NCBI GenBank assembly: GCA_036796435.1
Contig: DAIRCY010000013.1
Location: 1-40,637 of the forward strand
Source: JAJYVT01 sp036796435
Lineage (GTDB): Bacteria > Actinomycetota > Acidimicrobiia > Acidimicrobiales > RAAP-2
Direction: 5' to 3'
DNA: 40,637 bases
Shown here one piece after another: positions 30,084-38,198 of the stretch. How positions within the stretch are numbered: the first letter of the stretch is position 1; the number at the start of each line of letters is the position of its first letter. The translations under genes were made by a program, and so were the position numbers. A model generated the notes under the pieces. It had not been told where the DNA came from, did no database searches, and saw only the letters and a list, made by a program, of their open reading frames with translations.

Positions 30084-31868
30084 TCAGCTCGCGGCGCGTG
30101 GGGGAAGCGGTCCCCCGGGCTCCTCAGGCCGGATGGAGCGATGTGTGCCGACGCCCGGCCGTCGGCCGTCTGACACCCGCGTGTCCCCTCCGACGTTCGT
30201 GTCGAGCGTCGGAGGGAATCGCCGTTCGGTCTCGATGGCAGCGGCGACATCGGTCGGATAGGGCGTCCGGCCCCACCACACGATCGCCGCAGCCGCGGCG
30301 AGGGCGACCAGCATGATGAGGAAGGTCTGCTCGAGGCCGACGGCGTGGGCGGCAGCGTCCTTGGCCTGCGTCCCGTGTCCGGAGACGCCGAACCCCACCG
30401 CCTTGGCGCCGAAGAAGGTCGAGAGCAGCCCGAATACAAGGGGGGCGAAAGCCTGCAGGATCGAGCGGAGGAAGCTCCGGACCGCCTCGCCGCGCCCCCA
30501 CATGCGCGACGGCATCACGTCGAGGCGGGCGGCGTCGAGCCCGGGATTCGGGGCGCCGATGCAGAAGCCCGTGACGAGGAACAGCGGGAGGGCGACGAGA
30601 AGCGAGCCCGTGATGACGGCGGGGGCGAAGAAGACGATGGCGGCGAGGAACGCGGCGGCCGGGACGATGAACCGGGAGTCCAGTCGCCCGCGCTTGAGAA
30701 GCGTGTCGGTGCCTCGTCCTCCCGCGATCGCACCGAAGATTGCGGCCGCGCCCACGCCGAGCGAGATGAGGGTCGCCGAGGCTTGTCCCGTCCGGTAGTG
30801 ACCCTCGATGTAGATGAGCGCGAACGTCTCGACGCCGCCGAAGAAGAAGTACCCGAGCGCGGAGCCGACGATGAGTGCGAAGTTGCTGCGGACCGCGATG
30901 ACGTAGCGGAAGGCTTCCCCCCAGCCGAGCTGGAGCGGATCCCGGTCGAGCCCCCCCCCCTCGTGGGGGTCGACCCGCCGGCGTCGCACCTCTCGCACGA
31001 CGTGGCTCTCCTCGCGCCGCCGGCGCGCCGCCAGTTCGTGCCCCGCGACCGGTGCTGTCGTCCCGGACTCCGCGGGGGCAAGGTCCTCGGCGTCCCCGGC
31101 GGCGATCATCTCCGTGGCGCCGCGCTCGAGGCGGCTCTGGCCGCCCCGGGCAGGCTCCGGAAGCTGGCGGTGGAACACCCACGCAAGGAAGAAGCTCGGG
31201 ATGGCGAGCACCGCCAGCGCCGGACGCCATGTGAAGGTGGAGGAGACGAGCCCTGCGACGAGGAGACCGAGCCCGGCGCCGACGAGCTCGCCGGTGAGGA
31301 TGTACCCGTAGATCTCGGCACGCTCCTTGGCCGGGAACAGGTCTCCCGTCAGCGACGCGAGCGTGGGGCCGGTGACAGCGGTCAGCGCGCCGAGGAGCAC
31401 CCGTACGACGATCAGGAAGGCGTAGTTGGGCGAGAAGGCGCTGACCACCTCGGCGACTCCCCACACGACGACCGCCCACGTCACCATCCGGGTCCGGTTG
31501 GACCGGTCGGTCACCCAACCGACGGGCAGCATGCCGACCGCCGCTGCGAGCGCCGAGACCGTCACGAGCAGCCCGATCTGGACGTTGCCGATACGCAGGG
31601 CGCTCTCGAGGCGCGGCGCGACCGCGGCCACGGCGCCGGTGTCGGCGGCAGAGAGAGCGAGCACGCTCGCCAAGAGGAGGACCGCCCGGACGCGCGCCGG
31701 ACCGCCCACGCGGTCGGTGACCGCGTCCATGCCACGCTCGATCGCCTCCGCGCCGAGCTCGACCCCACGCTCGACGCCCCGCTCCAGGGCCTCGCCGCCC
31801 GGCAGCTCCTGGCTCACGCCCCGAAGATGCGCGAAGAGCTGCCGGTGGAAAGGGGCCGACTTCCTCAT
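30084..31868 (-). CDS. MFS transporter with long central loop
   Basis: A 594-residue major facilitator protein. The N-terminal 60 residues are polar. The first half has RVRAVLLLASVLALSAADTG, then WVTDRSNRTRMVTWAVV (the loop 2-3 MFS motif) and VVRVLLGALTAVTGPTLASL. A charged cytosolic loop of roughly 90 residues (LPEPARGGQSRLERGATEM through DRDPLQLGWGEAFRY) separates the halves, then GSALGYFFFGGVETFALIYI onward. The C-terminus is a 60-residue hydrophilic tail. The ATG at 31868 is used; the frame is open further upstream, but that region is not MFS-like. Substrate unknown; its drug-or-metabolite exporter look is only an impression. Confidence 0.85.
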   Translation of the reverse strand: MRKSAPFHRQLFAHLRGVSQELPGGEALERGVERGVELGAEAIERGMDAVTDRVGGPARVRAVLLLASVLALSAADTGAVAAVAPRLESALRIGNVQIGLLVTVSALAAAVGMLPVGWVTDRSNRTRMVTWAVVVWGVAEVVSAFSPNYAFLIVVRVLLGALTAVTGPTLASLTGDLFPAKERAEIYGYILTGELVGAGLGLLVAGLVSSTFTWRPALAVLAIPSFFLAWVFHRQLPEPARGGQSRLERGATEMIAAGDAEDLAPAESGTTAPVAGHELAARRRREESHVVREVRRRRVDPHEGGGLDRDPLQLGWGEAFRYVIAVRSNFALIVGSALGYFFFGGVETFALIYIEGHYRTGQASATLISLGVGAAAIFGAIAGGRGTDTLLKRGRLDSRFIVPAAAFLAAIVFFAPAVITGSLLVALPLFLVTGFCIGAPNPGLDAARLDVMPSRMWGRGEAVRSFLRSILQAFAPLVFGLLSTFFGAKAVGFGVSGHGTQAKDAAAHAVGLEQTFLIMLVALAAAAAIVWWGRTPYPTDVAAAIETERRFPPTLDTNVGGDTRVSDGRRPGVGTHRSIRPEEPGGPLPPRAAS

Positions 31869-32167
31869 CGAGGGCGCGCGTCGACTCGGCAGCCGCTGGG
31901 CGCTTTCACCGTCGGACCGTACCCGGGGTCCGAACGGCGCATGCCGGGTGCAGGGACGGCCATCCGAATGTGTAGCGCCCGCGCCCGTCGCCGCGCTTGC
32001 GGCGCCCGTCGGGTCGCACGGGTTCCCTCGGCGAGGGGGCGTCCGCACGGCGGGACGACGGGCTCTGCGGGCCTCGGCGTCCGGAGCCCTCAGCGGATCG
32101 TCCGGTCGGGCGTGGAGGATTCGTAGACTCCCGCCGTGCCGGAGATGCTGCCCACAGGTCCGGCGTG
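31869..32167. other. Gene-free divergent region between MFS and DedA genes
   Basis: 299 bp without a convincing gene. TAGACT at 32124-32129 could be a -10 box for the DedA gene. Runs such as GCGCCCGTCGCCGCGC and GGCGCCCGTCGGGTCGC form a partial direct repeat of GCGCCCGTCG near 31978-32016. No clear promoter for the MFS gene was identified. Confidence 0.4.
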
Positions 32168-32926
32168 ATGAGCATCCACCATCTCGTGCAGACATACGGC
32201 TACGCGGCGGTGTTCGCGCTCGTCGCGATCGAGAGCCTCGGCGTGCCGCTCCCAGGCGAGACTGCGCTCATCGTCGCGGCGACCTATGCGGGCGCGACGC
32301 ACCCCCACAAGCTCTCGGTGTTCCTCATTTTCGCAGCGGGTGCGGGGGGGGCCGTCATCGGCGACACGATCGGCTATTGGATCGGGGCAAAGGGGGGCTA
32401 TCGGCTGCTGTACCGATACGGGCGCTACGTCCGGCTGGACGAGGCAAAGTTCAAGGTCGCCCACTATCTGTTCGACCGCCGGGGAGGCACGGTCGTGTTC
32501 TTCGGCCGGTTCGTGTCGGTCCTGCGCACGTACGCTGCGTTCCTCGCCGGTGTCGCCCAGATGCGTTACCGGCGCTTCCTCGCTTTCAACGCCTCGGGAG
32601 GCGTCGTGTGGGCCGCGCTGTACTCGTTCCTCGCGTACTACGCGGGATCGTTCCTCACGAAGGTGTCGACCCCGGTCGACGTCGCGTTTGCGTCGGTAGC
32701 AGTGGTGGTCATCGTCGCGGGAATCCTCTTCATCCGACGGCACATGTCGAGCCTCGTCGACAAGGCCGAGGCCGCCTATCCGGGGCCTCTCGCGCCACCC
32801 GGAGCACGCGGCGACAAAGCACGCGGCGACGGAGCACGCGGCGACGGAGCACGCGGCGGCAAGGACAAAGAAGAACAAGGGGCGGGCTCCGCAGGGCCCG
32901 GCGAGCCCACCGAGTCAGCGAGGTAG
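32168..32926 (+). CDS. DedA family membrane protein
   Basis: A 252-residue integral membrane protein. Family motifs: FALVAIESLGVPLPGETALI (the E-x-P-x-P-G-E block near residue 20), GDTIGYWIGAKGGY, FFGRFVSVLRTYAAFLAGVA (the FxRF-xR-x3 block) and FNASGGVVWAALYSFLAYYAG. DedA proteins act in membrane lipid homeostasis; some flip polyprenyl phosphates or phosphatidylethanolamine. The last 50 residues are a hydrophilic GARGD-repeat tail encoded by a 15-bp repeat and overlapping the opposite-strand hydrolase gene by 151 bp. The ATG at 32168 and a GTG 3 nt earlier are both possible starts. Confidence 0.9.
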   Translation: MSIHHLVQTYGYAAVFALVAIESLGVPLPGETALIVAATYAGATHPHKLSVFLIFAAGAGGAVIGDTIGYWIGAKGGYRLLYRYGRYVRLDEAKFKVAHYLFDRRGGTVVFFGRFVSVLRTYAAFLAGVAQMRYRRFLAFNASGGVVWAALYSFLAYYAGSFLTKVSTPVDVAFASVAVVVIVAGILFIRRHMSSLVDKAEAAYPGPLAPPGARGDKARGDGARGDGARGGKDKEEQGAGSAGPGEPTESAR

Positions 32927-33967
32927 AAGCGTGCCGGCACGCCGGGCTCGCGGCGGACCCGGCCGCGTCGTTCCAAAAGCACGAGATGCGCGAGCGTCTC
33001 GCCGTTGGCGGCGCGGCGCATGTAGGGAGGCACCTCCTCCCAAGGACGCGACCAGCCGAGCGACGTGGTGAGCTTCCACGCGGTGGCACCGGGCCGTGCT
33101 GCGATCTCCGCTTCGATGTCGGCGAGGCGCGCCGCGTGGTGGCTCTCGATCTCGGTGAGCCGGGAAGAGAGCCCTTCGAACCGGTACTCGTGCGCAGGGA
33201 GCACTTCGTCGGTGGCGAGGTCCCGCATCCGTGCCAGCGAGTCGAGGTAGTCCCCGAGAGGGTTCGGGACCTGCTGCGAGTGGAACGCGATGTTCGGCGT
33301 GATGCGTGGCAGCACGTGGTCGCCTGAGAGCAGCAGCCGTCGCTCCTCGCTGTAGATGCAGACGTGGCCGGGGGAATGACCAGGAGTCCAGATCACACGC
33401 AGGTCCCAGCCCGGGAACTCCAGCCGCTGGGCGTCCTCGAGCAAGAGGTCGGGCCGTGCCATCGACACGAAGGAACGGACTTGCAGGGACGCTTCGCTCA
33501 GGTCGGGGAGTGTCGCCGCAGGCACACCAGACAGCTCGAGCAGCCCCCGCATGGCCGCGATGAGCCCGTCAACGTCGACGTAGCGCTCCCTCAGGAGAAC
33601 CGCATCGGCCGGGTGGAGACCGATCCACGCCCCGGAGGCTTCTCNNNNNNNNNNGCACCCGGCCCGCCAGCCCGTAGTGATCCGGGTGGATGTGGGTGAC
33701 GACGACCGCTCGTACGTCCGGAGGGCTCGCCCCGAGCGCCCCGAGCCCCTCGCAGAGAGCCGTCCATGCGTCGTCGGTGTCCCAACCTGCGTCGACCAGG
33801 CCCACGCCGCCCCCTCGGAGCTCGAAGGCGTAGACGAGCACGTAGCGGAGCGGGTTGATCGGGATCGGGACCGGGATCGACCAGAGTCCGGGTCGGACCT
33901 GCTCGACCGGCGGAAGGACGCGGCGCTCCCAGGCGGCCTTCTGCGCGGTTCCGGTGACGGTGACCAT
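32776..33967 (-). CDS. Metallo-beta-lactamase-fold hydrolase (interrupted by an assembly gap)
   Basis: The MBL fold starts at the ATG at 33967 (MVTVTGTAQKAAWERRV) with GGGVGLVDAGWDTDDAW and the zinc motif THIHPDHYG (His92, His94, Asp96, His97). After the 10-N block the frame resumes as EASGAWIGLHPADAVLLRER, then IWTPGHSPGHVCIYSEE, LLLSGDHVLPRITPN and DEVLPAHEYRF. As written the Ns shift the frame by one. Joining the two sides directly creates one Arg codon and restores a normal sequence, so the break is probably artificial. Residues after about FYLADSVG form a Pro/Ser-Pro-Arg tail (SPRAPSPRAP) overlapping the DedA gene. The substrate is unknown; the family includes glyoxalase-II-like and thioesterase-like enzymes. 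Confidence 0.85.
32801..32860. repeat. 15-bp tandem repeat (four copies) in the DedA/hydrolase overlap
   Basis: Four units GGAGCACGCGGCGAC, AAAGCACGCGGCGAC, GGAGCACGCGGCGAC and GGAGCACGCGGCGGC lie end to end. On the plus strand they read GARGD/KARGD in the DedA tail; on the minus strand they read as SPRAP-type pentapeptides in the hydrolase tail. Confidence 0.9.
33645..33654. other. Assembly gap (10 N) inside the MBL hydrolase gene
   Basis: Ten unknown bases join two contigs. The flanking minus-strand frames differ by one base across the run, so its length is not real. Confidence 0.97.
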
Positions 33968-34018
33968 GGCGCTGGAACGGTAACGCCGGAACCTACGGTC
34001 CGGCGAAGTAGGGCGGCA

Positions 34019-34053
34019 CGGCACCGGCCCGACCGACCGTCGGGCCGGTGCCG
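34019..34053 (-). terminator. Perfect 15-bp hairpin downstream of tRNA-Pro
   Basis: CGGCACCGGCCCGAC (34019-34033) and GTCGGGCCGGTGCCG (34039-34053) are exact complements around a 5-nt loop. It begins 28 nt past the tRNA-Pro 3' end on the minus strand and ends 51 bp before the MBL gene start. There is no T-run, as is usual for terminators in high-GC actinobacteria. Terminator function is inferred from position and stem strength. Confidence 0.65.
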
Positions 34054-34080
34054 CGGGGACGACCCGCGCCCAGCTCGACG

Positions 34081-34154
34081 TCGGGGAGGGGGGATTCGAA
34101 CCCCCGACCTCGTGCACCCAAAGCACGTGCGCTACCAGGCTGCGCCACTCCCCG
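34081..34154 (-). tRNA. tRNA-Pro (anticodon TGG)
   Basis: The minus strand has acceptor stem CGGGGAG/CTCCCCG with discriminator A. The D-arm is GCGCAGCCTGGTAGCGC. The anticodon stem CGTGC/GCACG encloses TTTGGGT, giving TGG. The T-arm is GGGGGTTCGAATCCCCC. CCA is not encoded. Its first base is the last base of the palindrome at 34154-34183. Confidence 0.95.
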
Positions 34155-34183
34155 GCCATCCGCGGCGCGCGCCGCGGATGGCC
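34154..34183. repeat. Perfect 30-bp palindrome abutting tRNA-Pro
   Basis: GGCCATCCGCGGCGC (34154-34168) is followed with no spacer by its exact reverse complement GCGCCGCGGATGGCC (34169-34183). It lies 78 bp downstream of the DUF5679-like gene and touches the 5' base of tRNA-Pro on the same strand. It may act as a terminator of the upstream gene, as a tRNA processing signal, or as a protein-binding site. Confidence 0.8.
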
Positions 34184-34260
34184 CAGCGTACGTCCCGAAC
34201 GGTGCCTCCGGCCCGAGCAGGCCGAGTCTTGACGCGACCGCCTGCGGCGGCCAGCGCTCG

Positions 34261-34413
34261 TCAGGCCTTCTTGCCGAGGATCCTGTTCATCTTGGTGCCG
34301 CAGACCGGGCAGGATCCCTGCGCCGCGCGGCGGCCGTTGGCCAATTCGACCTCCTGGCCGTCGAACGTCCGCTTCTCGCGGCACTTGACGCAGTACCCCT
34401 CATAGTCCGCCAT
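34261..34413 (-). CDS. DUF5679-like small zinc-ribbon protein
   Basis: A 50-residue protein: MADYEGYCVKCREKRTFDGQ, then ELANGRRAAQGSCPVCGTKM and NRILGKKA. Two CxxC pairs (YCVKC, SCPVC) form a zinc ribbon, matching the actinobacterial DUF5679 family of unknown function. The ATG at 34413 has GGAGCC upstream; the frame continues further upstream, but that part is not family-like. It is transcribed toward tRNA-Pro with the 30-bp palindrome between. Confidence 0.82.
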   Translation of the reverse strand: MADYEGYCVKCREKRTFDGQEVELANGRRAAQGSCPVCGTKMNRILGKKA

Positions 34414-34635
34414 CGGGTGGCTCCTCTCTCCATGACTCTTCCTGCCGGAGCTCGAGCGCGACACACCCCGGCCGCGTTGTCCGCACGCCGCCCTCCGGTC
34501 CTGGCGCGCAAGTTAGCCGCCCCGACCTGCATGTTGGGGGATGGGAGCCCCGGGCGGCCGCCCGGCGAGGCCCTCGGACGTCGGCTCCCGGTGCGGCGCG
34601 GGGGCTCAGAGGCAGCCCGGTAGAGTGAGGGACCC
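34414..34635. other. Gene-free divergent region before the trigger factor gene
   Basis: 222 bp between the DUF5679-like and trigger factor genes. It contains an exact 16-bp palindrome CCGGGCGGCCGCCCGG (34550-34565) inside a longer pairing, GGGAGCC (34544-34550) with GGCTCCC (34583-34589). TAGAGT at 34621-34626 lies 9 nt before the trigger factor ATG and could be a -10 box. Confidence 0.45.
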
Positions 34636-36113
34636 ATGCGCGCCACCTCCGAAGCGGTCGAAGGAAACAAGGTCCGCCTCTCGGTGGAAGTCGACGAAGC
34701 CGAGGTGGACGGCGTCCTCGGTGACGCGGTCCGCACCCTCTCGCGCCAGGCGCGCGTGCCGGGGTTCCGACCGGGCAAGGTCCCGCGCCAGGTGCTCGAA
34801 GCACGAATGGGCGGCGCCGCGGCGCTGCGCGCCGAGGCGTTGCGCGAAGCGATCCCCGACTTCTACGCGCGAGCGCTGGCGGAAGTGGAGATCGACGCCA
34901 TCGCTCCGCCCGAGATCGACATCACGGCGGGGCAGGAGGCAGGCGCGCTGACCTTCGACGCGCTCGTCGAGATCCGCCCGCGCGTCCCGATTCCGGGCTA
35001 CGCGGGGCTCCGGGTGACCGTACCCTCTCCGGAAGTCACCGAGGCGGACATCGACGCGCAAGTGGACCGGCTGCGCGAAACGGAGGCCGAGCTCGTCGAA
35101 GTGGACCGCCCTGCCCGCGACGGCGACCACGTCACGATCGACGTGCACGGAACGGCGGACGGTGAGGAGGTCGTTTCCGCCGGCGACCTCCTCTACGAGG
35201 TGGGAAGCGGGCGGATCGTGCCCGAGGCGGACGCGCAGCTTCGCGGGGCCAAGGTCGGGGACGTGCTCGCCTTCACCTCGACCGTGCCAGGGCCGCAGCA
35301 GGGCCACGAGCGCGAAGTGGCGTTCCGTGTACTGCTGAAGGACGTGAAGGAGAAGAAGCTTCCCGAGGTCACCGATGCGTGGGCAGCAGAGGCCTCGGAG
35401 TTCTCCGCCGTCGAGGAGCTGCGGGCCGACCTTCGCCAGCGGATGGCGAGGGTGAAGGCCGTACAGGCGCAGCTGTCGCTGCGACAGGGCGCCCTCGCGG
35501 CACTCGCGGAGCTCGTCGAAGACGAACAGGTCCCCGACGCCCTGGTCGAAGAGGAGCTGCGCCAGCGGGTGCACGACCTGGGTCACCGGCTCGAGCAGCA
35601 GGGTGTCGGGATCGGCCAGTTCCTCGAGCTCACGGGGCAGAGCGAGGACCAGCTCCTCGTGACCCTTCGAGGCGAGGCACGCGAGGCGGTGAAGTCGGAC
35701 CTCGCGCTGCGCTCGCTCGCCGAAGAGGAGTCCCTCGAGGTGACCGACGACGAGCTCGACGCGGAGATCGACTCGATGGCCTCCCGCCTGCAGCTNNNNN
35801 NNNNNCGGACCCGGGCGAGCCGGCCGTCGTCCGGGAACGCCTTACGCGCGCCGGGCGGATCGCCGCGGTACGCTCGGAACAGCGGAAGGCCAAGGCGCTC
35901 GCCTGGCTCCTCGACAACGTCGAGGTGGTCGACGAGGAGGGCGCTCCGGTCTCCCGGGACGAGCTGCGAGTGGACCAGAGCGAGGAGACGACGCACTCCG
36001 CGAGCGGCTCACAAGAGAGCGTCGGGGACATTGCCGGCGATGCGACGGCAGCGTCGGCAGAGACGGTGGCCGATGCCGGCGCCGGCGTGAAGAACGGGGA
36101 GATCGAGGCATGA
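34636..36113 (+). CDS. tig: Trigger factor (ribosome-associated chaperone), interrupted by an assembly gap
   Basis: Roughly 490 residues. The N-terminal ribosome-binding domain contains RQARVPGFRPGKVPRQVLEA (the GFRxGKxP signature near residues 40-55). The central FKBP-like domain begins DRPARDGDHVTIDVHGTADG, and the C-terminal chaperone domain follows (VEDEQVPDALVEEELRQRVH). The run of 10 Ns at 35796 shifts the frame; the correct frame resumes as DPGEPAVVRERLTRAGRIAA and AKALAWLLDNVEVVDEEGAP. The tail is Ser/Thr/Ala/Glu-rich. The ATG overlies no other gene and has GAGGG 4 nt upstream. The stop overlaps the clpP ATG (ATGA), the usual tig-clpP-clpX order. Confidence 0.93.
35796..35805. other. 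Assembly gap (10 N) inside the trigger factor gene
   Basis: Ten Ns separate ...SRLQ from DPGEPAVV.... To keep one frame the missing length must leave remainder 2 on division by 3, so 10 is a placeholder. Confidence 0.97.
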
Positions 36114-36760
36114 ACGCCATGGAAGACGAAAGGTTCCGCGCGAGGAACTACCTCGTGCCGACGGTGGTGGAGCAGTCCAACCGCGGAGAGCGTGCCTACG
36201 ACCTCTACTCGAGACTTCTCCGCGAGCGGATCATCTTTCTCGGGACGCCGATCGATGACACGGTCGCGAACCTGGTCTGCGCACAGCTCCTCTTCCTCGA
36301 ATCCGAGGAGCCTGACAAGGACATCCACCTCTACATCAATTCGCCGGGCGGGGACATCACCGCGCTCTTCGCCATCTACGACACGATGAAGTACATCAAG
36401 CCGGACGTGTCGACGTTCTGCTTCGGGCAGGCCGCGTCGGCCGCCGCCGTTCTCCTGGCGGCGGGCGCCCGAAGCAAGCGCTTCGCGCTGCCGCACGCGC
36501 GCGTCCTCCTGCACCAGCCCTTCGGTGGAGTCGAGGGGCAGGCGAGCGACATCGAGATCCAGGCCAAGGAGATCCTGCGGATGCGCGACCTCCTGAACGG
36601 CATGCTCTCCGCAGACACGGGACAGTCTCCCGAAAAGGTCGCCAAGGACACGGACCGGGACTTCGTGATGACCGCCGACGAAGCGGTCGGCTACGGCGTC
36701 ATCGACGAGGTCATCACGGCTCGCGATGCCCCCGCGCTCGAGGCGGTGGGCGCGGCGTAG
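36110..36760 (+). CDS. clpP: ATP-dependent Clp protease proteolytic subunit (second ClpP paralogue)
   Basis: A 216-residue ClpP with intact triad: Ser110 (FGQAASAAAVL), His135 (LLHQPFGGV) and Asp180 (AKDTDRDF). The strand motif YINSPGGDI is present. It is encoded between tig and clpX and is the housekeeping-position copy. It differs visibly from the first copy at 2240: QAASAAA against LAASMGQ around the catalytic Ser, and LHQPFGGV against MHQPSGAM around the His. The two are therefore old paralogues rather than a recent duplication. The ATG overlaps the tig stop. Confidence 0.95.
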   Translation: MNAMEDERFRARNYLVPTVVEQSNRGERAYDLYSRLLRERIIFLGTPIDDTVANLVCAQLLFLESEEPDKDIHLYINSPGGDITALFAIYDTMKYIKPDVSTFCFGQAASAAAVLLAAGARSKRFALPHARVLLHQPFGGVEGQASDIEIQAKEILRMRDLLNGMLSADTGQSPEKVAKDTDRDFVMTADEAVGYGVIDEVITARDAPALEAVGAA

Positions 36761-36811
36761 GAGACTGCGTAGAAAACGGGGGGGACGGCCGGTGGCCGGG
36801 AGCCGCCAGAG

Positions 36812-36833
36812 CTCCCGCCGAGTACGGCGGGAG
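36812..36833. promoter_or_regulatory. Inverted repeat in the clpP-clpX spacer
   Basis: CTCCCGCC (36812-36819) and GGCGGGAG (36826-36833) pair perfectly around GAGTAC. A smaller hairpin, CGGCC-GGT-GGCCG, lies just upstream (36786-36798), and the octamer GCAGTAGC occurs twice just downstream (36836-36843, 36850-36857). The 137-bp spacer may hold an attenuator or a clpX promoter region. Confidence 0.5.
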
Positions 36834-36897
36834 AAGCAGTAGCGGAGCGCAGTAGCTGGGCAAGGAACGGCACCGGCAGTTCGAGGAGGAGAGCGAA

Positions 36898-38178
<1,281 letters not shown>

Positions 38179-38198
38179 GGCGCCGAGCACCAAGCTCG

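Noticed and set aside
31869..32195. 109-residue N-terminal extension of the MFS transporter
   Set aside because: The sequence is Arg/Pro/Ser-rich without a hydrophobic pattern and runs into the DedA gene; the ATG at 31868 fits the family.
32801..32860. CRISPR-like repeat array
   Set aside because: The units are 15 bp, contiguous, without spacers and in frame in two coding regions; there are no cas genes.
34154..34183. Insertion-sequence end or attachment site at tRNA-Pro
   Set aside because: No transposase or integrase gene, no direct duplication of the tRNA 3' end and no foreign-looking composition lie nearby.
32776..36113. Frameshifted pseudogenes for the MBL hydrolase and trigger factor
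   Set aside because: Both frame changes coincide exactly with 10-N assembly gaps, so they are assembly artefacts rather than decay.
36812..36833. Hexaloop hairpin between clpP and clpX as an ANTAR target
   Set aside because: The loop GAGTAC lacks the conserved A1/G4 bases, and the neighbouring hairpin has a 3-base loop.
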